A DNA stretch of 64,000 nt from Gymnothorax reevesii (lineage: Eukaryota; Chordata; Actinopteri; Anguilliformes; Muraenidae): positions 61,523,876-61,587,875 of the forward strand of contig CM056576.1 of the NCBI GenBank assembly GCA_029721435.1, written 5' to 3'. Positions 10,394-21,480 of this stretch are shown here, piece by piece. The notes under the pieces were generated by a model that saw only the letters and a list, made by a program, of their open reading frames with translations, was not told the origin of the DNA and ran no database searches. A program made the position numbers and the translations under genes. The first letter of the stretch is position 1. Every line of letters starts with the position of its first letter.

Positions 10394-11945
10394 CACTCCT
10401 GATCAAAATCTTAAGACCAGTTAAAAAATTGCAAGAATTTACATTTTGCACTGTTGTATCATAAGAAGGTTCTAAGTAGAGTTTCAAAATGCAAAAAGAA
10501 GAAATGTGAGCAAGAGACTAAATGTTTTGAGCAGGCAATTTATTGAAAAGAACAATTTAACTAAATTAGGCTGTTCATCAGCTGATCAAAAGTTTAAGAC
10601 CATAGCTCAAAAAAACCCCTAAAACAGAAATTAAAGTCTCAAAAACAGACTCAGTAATGAGTAGCTCCTCCATTATTGTTGATCACTTCAAAAATTCGTG
10701 TTGGCATGCTTGATGCGAGTGTTTCCAAAAGGCTTGTAGGAATGTTGCTCCAAGTGGTGAAGATGGCTTCACGAAGGGCATCCACTGTCTGGAACTGATG
10801 TCCATTTTTGTAAACTTCCCTTGCCATCCATCCCCAAATGTTCTCAATTGGATTTAGATCAGGGGAACATGCAGGATGATCCAAAAGAGTGATGTTATTC
10901 TCCTGAAAAAAATCCTTTGTCAGACGGGCATTGTGAATTGCAGCATTGTCCTGCTGAAAGACCCAGTCATCACCACACAGACGAGGGCCCTCAGTCATAA
11001 GGGATGCCCGCTGCAACATCTCCACGTAGCCAGCTGCTGTTTGACGCCCCTGCACAACCTGGAGCTCCATTGATCCATTGAAGGAAAAAGCACCCCAGAT
11101 CATGATGGCGCCCCCTCCGCTGTGCCGTGTTGAAAAAATCTCAGGTGGCATCTCCTTGTCATGCCAGTAGCGTTGGAAGCCATCAGGACCATCAAGGTTA
11201 AATTTTTTCTCATCAGAGAATAAAACTTTCTTCCAACTTTGAACGTCCCATGTTTGGTGCTCCCTTGCAAAGGCCAAACGGGCAATTTTGTGGCGTTGAA
11301 GGAGACGTGGCCTTTGAAGACGTTTTTTGTTTTTGAAGCCGTTCCTTTGCAGATGCTGTCTGATGGTTATTGGGTTGCAGTCAGCACCAGTAATAGCCTT
11401 AATTTGGGATGAGGATCGTCCCGTGTCTTGACGGACGGCAATCCGGATCCTCCGGCTCAGAGCCGGTGAGATTTTTTTGGGTCTACCACTTGATTTTTTT
11501 GTTCCATAAACCTCTGGATCTTTTAAGAAATGCAAAATGACCGTCTTACTGCGTCCAACCTCAGCAGCGATGGCACGCTGTGAGAGGCCTTGTCTATGCA
11601 GCTCAACAATCCTGCCACGTTCGAAGGCAGTGAGTTTTTTTGCTTTTCCCATCAAGAGGTCTTGACAGTGTGATTACTTGACAGAAAATGACATGGAATC
11701 CAAATTTTTTCCACAGATTTGGGCTTTTAAAGAATGTGGTCTTAAACTTTTGATCAGCTGATGAACAGCCTATTTCAGTTAAATTGTTCTTTTCAATAAA
11801 TTGCCTACTCAAAACATTTGGTCTCTTGTTCCCATTTCTTCTTTTTGCATTTTGAAACTCTACTTAGAACCTTCTTAAGATACAACAGTGCAAAATGCAA
11901 ATTCTTGCAATTTTTTAACTGGTCTTAAGATTTTGATCAGGAGTG
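10394..11945 (-). mobile_element. Intact Tc1-like transposon with IR/DR termini
   Basis: TA at 10392-10393 and 11946-11947 flank inverted repeats of about 225 bp. Each end contains two copies of a related motif: outer CTGATCAAAATCTTAAGACC (10399 and its inverse at 11919-11940) and inner CTGATCAAAAGTTTAAGACC (10582 and its inverse at 11737-11757), about 183 bp apart on both sides. This matches the IR/DR layout of Sleeping Beauty-type Tc1 elements, where the repeats are the transposase binding sites. It encloses one uninterrupted transposase gene, so this copy may be mobile or recently so. Confidence 0.93.
10651..11655 (-). CDS. Tc1-like DD34E transposase, full length
   Basis: The open frame is 334 codons, within the usual 330-345 range for Tc1 transposases. 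Residues 1-60 form a first HTH ([31 protein letters not shown]). A GRPKK AT-hook-like basic linker follows at about 57-61, and then a second HTH ([20 protein letters not shown]). The catalytic domain has [12 protein letters not shown] (Asp), [12 protein letters not shown] (Asp) and [14 protein letters not shown] (Glu), the complete DDE triad. The second start codon (MGKAKKL) is also plausible. The gene ends NNNGGATHY. It would cut and paste the 10394-11945 element into TA sites. No defect is visible. Confidence 0.93.
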   Translation of the reverse strand: MMGKAKKLTAFERGRIVELHRQGLSQRAIAAEVGRSKTVILHFLKDPEVYGTKKSSGRPKKISPALSRRIRIAVRQDTGRSSSQIKAITGADCNPITIRQHLQRNGFKNKKRLQRPRLLQRHKIARLAFAREHQTWDVQSWKKVLFSDEKKFNLDGPDGFQRYWHDKEMPPEIFSTRHSGGGAIMIWGAFSFNGSMELQVVQGRQTAAGYVEMLQRASLMTEGPRLCGDDWVFQQDNAAIHNARLTKDFFQENNITLLDHPACSPDLNPIENIWGWMAREVYKNGHQFQTVDALREAIFTTWSNIPTSLLETLASSMPTRIFEVINNNGGATHY

Positions 11946-11989
11946 TATATGCCAAAGTTCAAGATTTCAAGCCTTTCCGATTGGCTAGT

Positions 11990-13045
11990 TCCACAAGATG
12001 GTGCTGTATACATTCTGAAGTACGTTGGTAAGCTTAACTATTTCCGGTTTGCTTCTGCTACTGATGATTAGCAGATCACAGGTATATCATCCCGAAAATG
12101 TGATTTTAGCAATAGTCATATTCCCAGGATTTGGCTTAATTAACCACGAATGATGTTCGCATGATTTGTCTCGATTACCTGTTACTGATGTTTGTTCATT
12201 GGCACTCTTAATGAGGCATCTGCCGATCCAACGAGAAACGAGAGGATTTCTATCTAGCAACACATTTTCATCCATTCTCACTGATGAGTGATGAACTGGC
12301 TTTAAGCAACAGATAAAATATGTGAAAATATCTGATAATTAATGTGTAAATTATCCATAACTTTGAAATGCTGTTTCATAAATCTAACATTCGATCCTCG
12401 CATATTTTAATATTGTCGATACTTCGTTTCCCTCCCCACTCGGCATCAGTTGCACTCTCAAGACCATCACATCTGGAGCTATGGTTAGCTGAGCACATCT
12501 AAGAAAACCATAACAATATCGCAGCGCTAGCAAGCCAGTTGCATTAGAGGATGTAAAAGTACATTCAATATAAAACCTAAACAGAAAATCTTGCTAGCTC
12601 TCCAGCAAGCCTTGCTAGCTACTCAACTTTGCTACTGCTTGATGAAAAAATGAAAGCTAGCTCCAGATATTAATCTAATGAGGAAATACGGGTCATGCAA
12701 CACTGGATGTTTGTCGCTTAAAGCCGGTTCATGACAGTCACCAGAGCAAACGGCTGGAAATGATGCTATGTACTGGGGTTTTATCAGTGGGGTAGCTAAT
12801 GTCTCATTAACAGTGCCTATGAACAAACAGTAGCAGCTAATCGAGAAAAATCATGCGAACATCATTCACGGTTAATTAAGCCAAATCTTGGGAACAGCGG
12901 CAATAGTCAAAATCACATTTTCGGAATTATATTCCTGGCACCTGCTCAGCATCTGATGTAGACTAATAAATGACAGAAGCAAACTTAAAATTGTAAAGCG
13001 AGCCAGTGTACTTCAGAATTTGCTTTGCCCCATTTTGTGCACATA
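11990..13045. repeat. 1-kb foldback with about 230-bp inverted arms
   Basis: The left arm (about 12012-12235) is mirrored by the right arm (about 12785-13019). Paired blocks include ATTCTGAAGTAC, GGTTTGCTTCTG, CCGAAAATGTGATTTT, GATTTGGCTTAATTAACC and GAATGATGTTCGCATGAT. Weaker pairing (CACAAGATGG against CACAAAATGG) extends it outward. The loop of about 550 bp has no coding motif. It is probably a non-autonomous DNA transposon of foldback type; the superfamily is not identified. Confidence 0.75.
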
Positions 13046-13254
13046 ATCAATTAGAATAGCACATTGGATAGAAATCACCAGACATATGCTTGCTCACCAC
13101 AAGCCATGTTTCCATCCACACGTTCTTATGCAAATGAAGTCATATCGAATTAAAAATGCCTTACGGAAACGGTGACATTCCACTTGATTTGAAGAATATC
13201 GACACAAAGTTAATACAAATATAAAGAAGAAACTGGAGCATTCAAATCACCAGC

Positions 13255-13312
13255 ATAATTTATTAAGGTGCCAAGACTGACGTTTCGACGCACTGCGTCT
13301 TCCTCAGAGTCA
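13255..13312 (-). ncRNA. Hammerhead-ribozyme-like motif of a Penelope-type fragment
   Basis: On the minus strand the core CTGAGGA (13301-13307) is followed by a perfect stem-loop GACGC-AGT-GCGTC and then GAAAC (13282-13286). This is the conserved CUGANGA-stem II-GAAA layout of hammerhead ribozymes, which are carried in the pseudo-LTRs of Penelope-like retroelements. The stem III and cleavage site are less clear. The surrounding 13200-13330 sequence is probably a pLTR remnant, and no Penelope coding sequence lies next to it. Confidence 0.55.
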
Positions 13313-14128
13313 AACGTATGGTAAATCTGGGACCGCTAAATACCCTCCTACACACAGAAAAAAAACTTCCCATTGGAAAATAAGGGAACAGGGAGGTAAC
13401 CATAACATGTCAATACTGTGACCCCAAACAACAAGGAGGTGTTACCTAGAGAATCACTGTAAATCCACAAACAATCACAGTAAAAAAAGATGTAACACAG
13501 ACAAAGTTTATACAGTTGATATGATTGGATTTTCTTTTGATCGGTAAAAGGCTTGTGCGATAAACCCTGATGGAAACGTTATTTGCCGAATAAATCTGCA
13601 ACTGCATCGTGACGGTGTTTTGATGCCGTCGTTGCCTTCTGATAATTGTTTGCTGTGTTGCTAATAGCTGGCACATAAGCATGTACAACTTGTGCAAATT
13701 ATCATGATTTGAATGGAAGACGCAATCCATTTTGGCTTTCTAGCTAAATTAGTCGGCTAACACACTACTTTTGTTCACTTAAAGGTTCTGCGATTCAGTG
13801 CAAAAATGAATGGGAAAAAGCTTCAAATGTCAGAAATCCATTCGATTTACCAATTTGACTGCATAACAGCATGTGACGTCATTACGCACAACTTTTTATT
13901 CGCTTTAATGACGTTAGATGGTAACGCATTTTCACCTGCTTATTTCACATGAATAATTTTGTCGAACTTCAAATAGTTCGATTGACAAGTGGATGGACAC
14001 ATAGCTATAGACAACTCGGAAATTCTATTTCAATTGTTGTGCAATGGGCCGGAGTTTCAAACGCCGTCCTTCAGGGTTTTGCTGCCACCTGGCGGAGGTC
14101 TGCGCTCTCTGAGTGCTTTTCTAGTTTA

Positions 14129-14520
14129 AAAAGCAACGTGAATGCTGAAAGGTATATTAAGGTTTTAGAGCAACATATGCTCCCCTCCAGACGACATCTA
14201 TTCCTGGGAAGACCTTGTGTATTTCAGCAGGACAATGCAAATCCACATACTGTAGCTATTACAACAGCATGGCTTTGTAGTAAAAGAGTCCGTGTGCTGA
14301 AATGGCCTGTCTGCAGTCCTGATCTTTCACCATTTGAGAACGTTTGGCACATAATTAAATGAAAAGACTGTCAAAGAAGACCCAAAACTCTCCAGCAGCT
14401 GGAAGCCTGTATTAAACAAGAGTGGGATCAAATTCCAATGGCTAAACTCAAGAAACTCGTCTCCTCAATGCCCAGACGCCTCCACTTGGAGCCATCAAAT
14501 TTAGTGGATAAAATTGTAAA
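14129..14520 (+). pseudogene. Tc1 transposase, 3' part
   Basis: After the insertion the frame resumes as NVNAERYIKVLEQHMLPSRR, then VFQQDNANPHTVAITTAWL (second catalytic Asp) and LKWPVCSPDLSPFENVWHII (third acidic residue in FENVW). A stop follows at 14360. The remainder (LQQLEACIKQEWDQIP) is still readable to about 14490. Confidence 0.82.
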
Positions 14521-14649
14521 ATTTCCTAGTTTCAACATTTGCTATGTTACCTCTGTTCTATTGTGAATAAAATACTGGCTGGTGTGATTTGAAAGTCATT
14601 GCGTTTTGATTTTATTCACAGTTTACACTTTCGGAATTGGGGTTGTAAT

Positions 14650-14889
14650 ACGTGACCACATACATAACAACTGACAAGAAGCTGTTAATGAAGATAGATC
14701 GTGTGGGTTTGATTGCGTTCAAAGTGACCAGTCATAAGAGGACTAGTACCTTCCCCTACAGCATGTATGCAATACAAAGATGCCTATTGGCTACACAAGT
14801 GATTTATTAATTAGTTTTGTCGTTAATGCCAGTTGCCAGAAACTTCTCCCATACACCCGACCAGCACATCCGGGTACTTTGCCAAATGT
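14650..14889. other. No gene seen
   Basis: This is a short spacer between the Tc1 end at 14645 and the THAP-bearing element. Nothing is recognisable. Confidence 0.5.
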
Positions 14890-15320
14890 CAAGGCCGCGC
14901 CCCTTTTTGGGGGTTAGAAAACCTCGGATCTCATTGACCGTAATGTAATTTGGTGTTTTTTAGGTGTAAAATGTATCAGACTTATTTAACTTAATTTCCT
15001 GTTTACATACATTTCCTGATTTATTGATATATCTTGTGATTATTTTGCTACCTAGCCCGAACCTGAGCATTCACATTCTCTTGATAAATCTCCTCATCAT
15101 TTCTTTGAATAGCCTGGAGCCATAAAGCTCTCCTTTTCGGATTTTTCCCTTTTCCAGGTAAGGAAAGGAACCTAAGGTCCGGACTGGTTATTTTACTCGA
15201 GCTGCAACCCGGCACATAACAACTTTTGGGCATTTTACTGCTCAATTTTTGCACTTATTTCTCATTGATCTCAATGCATAAGCGCAATTGTTTTCCCCCC
15301 AAGAAGGGGTGCGGCCTTTG
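14890..15320 (-). mobile_element. Small TIR element carrying a THAP-domain exon (P-like?)
   Basis: CAAGGCCGCGCCCCTTTTTG at 14890 is mirrored by the inverse of CAAAGGCCGCACCCCTTCTT ending at 15320, giving about 26-bp imperfect terminal inverted repeats. Subterminal ATCTCATTGA blocks are also inverted. Between them lies a single open exon for a THAP zinc finger on the minus strand. P-element transposases start with a THAP domain, so this may be an internally deleted P-like transposon. No target duplication was found, so an alternative is a MITE that happens to bracket a host THAP exon. Confidence 0.55.
15063..15233 (-). CDS. THAP domain N-terminal exon
   Basis: The minus strand reads MPKSCYVPGCSSSKITSPDL, RFLSLPGKGKNPKRRALWLQ, AIQRND. 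MPxSC-x4-C opens a C2CH THAP zinc finger, with the conserved W in the expected place. The second half (C-x2-H) is missing because the exon ends at NVNAQ with a possible CAG|GTTCGG donor at 15062-15063; read without splicing it stops six codons later. The open frame can start seven codons upstream, but MPKSC fits the usual THAP start at or near residue 1. No second exon was found before the left terminal repeat at 14890. Confidence 0.62.
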
Positions 15321-15649
15321 CGCTGAGCTCTTGATGTTGAACCAGTCGGGTCCATTGCTATTTGGTTAAGGAATCGCAAATTCGCACTCCGATGCATAGA
15401 CGTGCAGCATAAGCCAACATGGTGATTTACCCCAGCAATACGTGAGCCACTTTTGTGGTGCAGAAAACCAGATTAACCCTCAAGTTACCTCGATAATTTC
15501 AAATCCTGCTTCGTAGTGCAATCTAACTTGTGATCTAACTTGTGCTGTCCAGGGATGAAACCATATTGACTAACTTGATCGGCATTTGCTTGCTAGTTAG
15601 CAGCTAACTTTAACAGAACCTACATAAACTCCGAAAACTCTCAACATTA

Positions 15650-15959
15650 TCAGATGTGGCCAGTTTTCATTTATAACGCATACCTGTCAACTCTCACGCA
15701 TTCTGTGTGAGTTAAGTGGCATATTTACGTTCCTCAGCTGTAGTCAGCAATTATTCAATCAACAATCAATCGTATGTAAGAGATTCTCACGCAGAATCAA
15801 AGTCCTTGTATATAGAGTGGTTGGAATGGAGTTGCATAAAGACGCTTCAAATGATCTCATTTCATTTAAACGATCATAAAACACATGCATTGCTTCCAAC
15901 CCCTGAGTAAAGAAAAGCGTGAGAAGTCCGGAGTCGTAATTGGTAAATGAAAAGTGGAC

Positions 15960-15960
<1 letters not shown>
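15650..15960 (+). repeat. Interspersed repeat with CTCACGC-type ends
   Basis: It contains ATACCTGTCAACTCTCACGC (15681-15700) and CCCCTGAGTAAAGAAAAGCG (15900-15919) followed by TGAGAAGTCCGGAGTC. The same blocks recur around 50281-50352 and 58114-58155, so these are copies of one family. The flanking TCAG-TGTGG-AGTTTTCAT block is also shared. Confidence 0.65.
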
Positions 15961-17040
<1,080 letters not shown>

Positions 17041-17580
17041 TCATGAACTAGTGTGGGTGATATACAGAAGAATTGGCTTTCATCAGTCTGTCCTTCCTTC
17101 TGTCCATCCATTCATCACACTTTTCAATGGAGACAAGTTACCTGGAAAAAACTGACAGTTACATGGGTAAAATTTTGTGTGCTTAATAAGCTAGTCATGA
17201 TGATTTTTTTGGACAGATTCATTTTCCTTTTCTTTGCTTCCTGTAAAAGAATAACACAGACTTGATCAAATTTGTTAATACTTTGATTTGGAATTGAATG
17301 TGTAATATTTCCAAGACATTGAAAAATGGACCTGAAGGTTATTGCAAAAATATTTGCACTTTATTCATATTTCTTAAAATACTATTTTTAACATAACTGT
17401 TGCTATTAAAAGAGATGCTCTTCATAAAACCATGTGACTTTAGGGGAGGGTGACCCACAGCGATACAGACTTCTCAAATCATTTGTGCAGATACACATTC
17501 AAAGAGATTGAGAATGCTTACGCTCTTAAGTACTAGGCTGTCCAGGATTAGTGCATGTGCGTAAAGCTTAATAAAATAAT

Positions 17581-17694
17581 GCAAAATGGAAGAGGTAGCC
17601 CGCACACGGCTAAACAAATTGAAGAGACACAATAATGCAAAAAAAATTGCTATAATTAACCCATGTGAATAAGTGATATAAACAGAAAGTGCTC
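17581..17694 (-). repeat. Penelope pLTR, left (inverted copy)
   Basis: GCAAAATGGAAGAGGTAGCC through TATAATTAACCCAT to GTGATATAAACAGAAAGTGC is the reverse complement of 23260-23383 with small indels. Confidence 0.85.
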
Positions 17695-18348
17695 AAAGTG
17701 CCCTGTTACCAATGTTTGCATGGATACATTCTGAAAATTGGTGGAAAGGGATATTGATGAATTGTTCGCAATTACACATAGAAATTCCATTGCAGGTGAG
17801 AGAAAAACACTTTCAGCTTTGGGAGGTATGAGAGATGTCATCTGTAAACCTGCTGATAAGGGAGGTGGTCTAGTACTTATGGACAAGAAGTCCTATGATG
17901 ATGAGATTCTTTCACAACTTGCGGATACATTCTAATATACTATACCATAATCCTACAGCTTCATTCTAACAAGAGATTGATTGTTTCCTTCATGATTCTT
18001 TTACAGAGGGTTATATATCCCAGTCTGAGCTGAAGTTCTTGAGTAAGGATTGTCCCACAATACCAGTCAAATTTGCCCTACCCAAAGTACATAAGTCTTT
18101 GGAGAAATCTCCTGGCAGGCCTATTGTAGCTGGTAAATAGTCTATTAGAACCTCTGTCCATATATTTTGACAGATGCTAGTGCCCCCTGGTGGTACAACT
18201 CTCATCTTACCTAAAAGATACAGGAGATTTTCTTGAGTGTCTTGCTAATGTCAATATTCAAGCTGCTTCACAAGTATATGTTGTCACCATGGATGTGGCC
18301 TCCTTGTACTCCAATACACCGTTTGTTGAGGGCCTTGAGGCTCTAAGG

Positions 18349-18815
18349 CATTATTTGGATCTCAGACCTTCCCTTGGTCCACCCACTGAGTTTTTGATGT
18401 CTAAACACACAAGTAACACACAAGAAAGTGAGCAACATCTTTGTTTCAGACTAATGGGATTGAGGTAATGGAGTGGTCAGCTCAATCCCCTGACCTCAAC
18501 CCCACTGAAAACGTATGGGTGACATTAAAAATGTAGTTTCTGAAGCAAAACCCTACATTTCACAGGAACTATGGAATGTAGTTTGTTCATCCTTGGCTGA
18601 AACACCTGCTTCTGGGTGCCAGAAGTTGGTTGACTGGATGCAAAACAAAGATTATACAACTAGAGAAAATATTAGTTCAGTAATTAAAAAAGAAGTTAAA
18701 TCTTGAGTTAAATTGAGAATTTCAGTTTGAAGAGAGAATTTTATTTTCTCTAAGGCATTATTTGGATTTCAGACCTTCCCTTGATCCACCCACTGAGTTT
18801 TTGTTGTCTATGGCT
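18349..18815 (+). repeat. 58-bp direct duplication bracketing the Tc1 fragment
   Basis: GGCATTATTTGGATCTCAGA and the following CTTCCCTTGGTCCACCCACT at 18349 recur, with three or four substitutions, at 18755-18815. It is much longer than a transposon target duplication. Confidence 0.8.
18405..18745 (+). pseudogene. Tc1 transposase C-terminal fragment inside the Penelope RT
   Basis: KHTSN at 18405 resembles the KHTS following the second catalytic Asp of Tc1 enzymes. WSGQLNPLTSTPLKTYG is a frameshifted [16 protein letters not shown]. 18515-18700 gives GDIKNVVSEAKPYISQELWN, VVCSSLAETPASGCQKLVDW and MQNKDYTT. It has no terminal repeats or TA duplication; instead it is bracketed by two copies of the same 58-bp Penelope RT segment (18349-18407 and 18758-18815). 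Confidence 0.72.
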
Positions 18816-19590
18816 GAGCTTGTCCAAACAAAAAAATTTTTTTTTCTTTTTTGAGACCATTTTTATCTGCAATGTCATGCTGTCGTTATGGGGTCCAGCT
18901 TTGGCCCTGACTTTGCCAATCTGTTTGTGGGTTATTAAGAACACAAATTTTGCTACATAACAACCCCTTTTCTGAGTATATACAATTGTACAATTGTTAT
19001 ATTGATGATTGCATTCTATTGTGGCAGGGCCCATTGGATACTCTTCATGAATATGTATTATATCTGAACAATATGTCTCCGACCATCAAATTTAGTGTGG
19101 AATACAGCACCCATGAAGTTTCTTTCCTGGACACTAGGGTACGTGCTCAAAACAACCAGATCTCTACCACCCTGCCTCTTTCATCCTGCCTCTTTAAAGA
19201 GAGGTGTCCCATTTTCCCAATTTTTAAGACTCAAACAAATTTGTTCCACACCAGAGGATTTTAAACAAGAGGCTAACAAAATGTATGCTAACTTCAGAGA
19301 GGGCATATCCCACAAAATGGCTTGATCAGGCCTTCGAAAATCCATCCGTTAATCGTGACTCCATGAGGAAACATTTATGTGTCTGTATTACCACCTAATC
19401 TCCTCTCAGTAAAGATATTGAGGATATTATTCGGAAATATTGGAATGTTTTATCTGTTGTTCTAGTTTGCAACAAACTATTCTCTGATCCACCTCTCTTC
19501 TCTCAGCATAGAGCTAGAAATATAAGAGAATACCTTGTACCTGCTGATACTGCTGTTCAACCCACCCATGTCCAGAGACGCAAGAATGGG

Positions 19591-19818
19591 ATGTTTGGCT
19601 TCTTCCCCAGTAACAACTGTGCGGCATGTGAGAATTCAAAGGGAAGACATACTTTTACTATTCATGCTACCTCTGAGACATATGACATCAGGCAATGTCT
19701 TACATGTACATCTATTGGGGTTATTTATCTCCTATCATGCCCTTGTGGGCTGCAGTATATAGGTAAGATCATCAGGTCTACTAGAACACGTGTCATTGAA
19801 CACGAGCGCAATTCGTAG
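19591..19818 (+). pseudogene. Penelope GIY-YIG endonuclease domain
   Basis: The frame reads MFGFFPSNNCAACENSKGRH, then CLTCTSIGVIYLLSCPCGLQ and YIGKIIRSTRTRVIEHERNS. GVIYLLSCPCGLQYIGK carries the paired motif (VIY...YIG) and the R and E-side residues R-TR-R and EH of the GIY-YIG fold, with the Cys-rich linker (C-x2-C, C-x-C) upstream that Neptune-type elements have. The domain nicks target DNA to prime reverse transcription. It stops early at 19817 and continues out of frame (HFHEAKHPASKLSFCV). Confidence 0.88.
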
Positions 19819-20425
19819 GAAAGACATTAAGTCAACTGTTGCTAGACATTTTCATGAAGCCAAGCATCCTGCATCAAAGCTCTCATTTTGCGTCATGCAA
19901 CAATTCTCAAAAACACATAGATGTGGCGATGACAATCAGGGATTACCTAATTCAGAATGCAGATGGAATTTTTTGATTATATGAAAACTTTACATCCAGA
20001 GGGTCTCAATGAAGAATTGTCTCTCTCATGCTTTTTGTAACACACACTCTCTTTCCCTCTCTCTAGGGTTCTACTCTAGAGTTTCTCTTGTTGGATTTAT
20101 CATTGAGGATTGTGGAACTCGATTTGTGTAGGTGTATAGATTTTTATGTAGATGTATATTTTTTTGATGTGTAAAGTGAATGTTACAGTTTTGTGGTCTG
20201 TGCATGTGGTTATTTTTAGCAGGGAATGGTTCTCAAAATGTTATTGCATATTATGATTTGGCCAGTGGCCTAGCAGCGAAGCTGCAAAGGCAACCATTGT
20301 GTTTCTACCTTTTCTTATTGGTGACCAAGCAGCGAAGCTGCGAAGGCAGCCATTGTGTTTCTAGCTTTTCTTATTATCGGTGGCCTAGCAGCAAAGCTGC
20401 AAAGGCAACCATTATGTTTCTACCT

Positions 20426-20429
<4 letters not shown>

Positions 20430-20461
<32 letters not shown>

Positions 20462-20485
20462 GATATTATTATTATTATTATGATT
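20430..20485. repeat. (ATT)n microsatellite
   Basis: TTATTATTATT is repeated with a GAT interruption near 20461. A second, shorter run is at 20538-20558. Confidence 0.85.
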
Positions 20486-21480
20486 ATTTGAGGCCAAGCA
20501 GTGAAGGTGCGAAGGCAACCATTATGTATCTACCTTTTATTATTATTATTATTATTTGTGGCCCAGCAGTGAAGGTGCGAAGGCAACCATTGTGTTTCTA
20601 GCTTTTCTTATTATGCTTCCGCTTTTTTCCGCAATTGAAGTCTATGGCAGCCCCTGGATCCGTACCCGGGAAAATTTTTAAAACTTGGCATTCAGGACAG
20701 TCCCCTGATCACTCACACCAATTTGCATGCCCCTTGATTAAAAGCTCTAGCGCCACCAACAGGTCAAAGTTTGACCTACTTTCACCTTCATAACTTCTGA
20801 CCCGTTCATCCGATTTTCACAAATGAGGTACCATTGGAATCTTTGGGCAACATCATCAACATCATTTTCCGCCATATTGGATTTTCCACCATTTTGAATT
20901 TTAGCAAAAACCTTTCAAAAGTTTCACAGGTCACAAATTTTGTTCGATTTGAGCGAAACGTGGCTCATAGATTTTGCAGACCAATCCGCACAAATGATAC
21001 TAAAAGCCGTTTCGATATTCAAAACCATTGTCCCGAAACAGCCAATGAAATTTGACGGCAAAGTCGCCAAACAGGAAGTGAGGCCATATTTCAGCAATGC
21101 TTCGATCCATCAACCCCAAACTTGGTATATAGTCTCATTACCTGTTTCCGAGACATTTGACCTCTATGGGGCTCTATAAATATCAAAAGCATGGTTTAGC
21201 TGATATCTCTTGATGTTTGGAGTAACCCCTTAATTCCAGTGTCTTATGATGCTGTTGGACATCACTTGGCATATCCTAGAAGATTGTGTTGCACGTATCA
21301 GAATTTGGTGGCCATTTTGAATTTTGTCCAAAATTTTCATAAATTTACAGAAATTACACAACCGTACATGGGAAAATATTCAAATTTGGCATACTCATTC
21401 AGAGAGGTACATGATCGCGCAAACCAAATTTCATGCCCCAAGCTCAAAAGCTCTAGCACAACCAAGAGGTCAAAGTTTGA

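Larger units (their letters stand above)
10238..14123 (+). mobile_element. Unclassified repeat inserted in the Tc1, itself nested
   Basis: The left end is CCTCCGCCAGCAGGTTATG with TTTGTTTGATAGCAAGATAA near 10269. The right end is CCACCTGGCGGAGGTCTGCG then CTCTCTGAGTGCTTTTCTA. I recognise these as the ends of a repeat widespread in fish and other aquatic animals. GTTTA occurs at both junctions (10233-10237 and 14124-14128), consistent with a 5-bp target duplication. The interior holds the intact Tc1 (10394-11945), the foldback (11990-13045) and a Penelope-type fragment (about 13200-13330). No coding region of its own is seen. Confidence 0.62.
9313..14645 (+). mobile_element. Old Tc1-like transposon carrying a large nested insertion
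   Basis: The ends are CAACCCCAATTCC and GGAATTGGGGTTG with TA at 9311-9312 and 14646-14647. Subterminal blocks (TTATTCACAATAGAAC near 9344 and its inverse near 14560) also pair. The transposase is in pieces on either side of an insertion at 10238-14123. Related but shorter fragments with the same TGCAATGATTTGCAAATC-type subterminal sequence occur near 61390 and 63355. Confidence 0.85.
17738..19150 (+). pseudogene. Penelope reverse transcriptase, fragmented
   Basis: The readable pieces in order are as follows. 17738-17932 gives DVICKPADKGGGLVLMDKK, the RT motif preceding the fingers in Penelope elements. 18220-18400 gives VYVVTMDVASLYSNTPFVEG, the palm with the first catalytic Asp in TMDVASLY. 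18960-19140 gives LYNCYIDDCILLWQG, the catalytic YIDD box, then HEVSFLDTRV. Frame breaks and stops separate them, and a Tc1 fragment splits the coding sequence at 18405-18710. Confidence 0.85.

Noticed and set aside
15048..15254. Complete THAP protein
   Set aside because: Only the first half of the C2CH finger is present; no C-x2-H in the same frame.
20265..20600. Five spaced repeats as a CRISPR-like array
   Set aside because: Units are imperfect, spacers are A/T microsatellites, and the context is a eukaryotic interspersed repeat.
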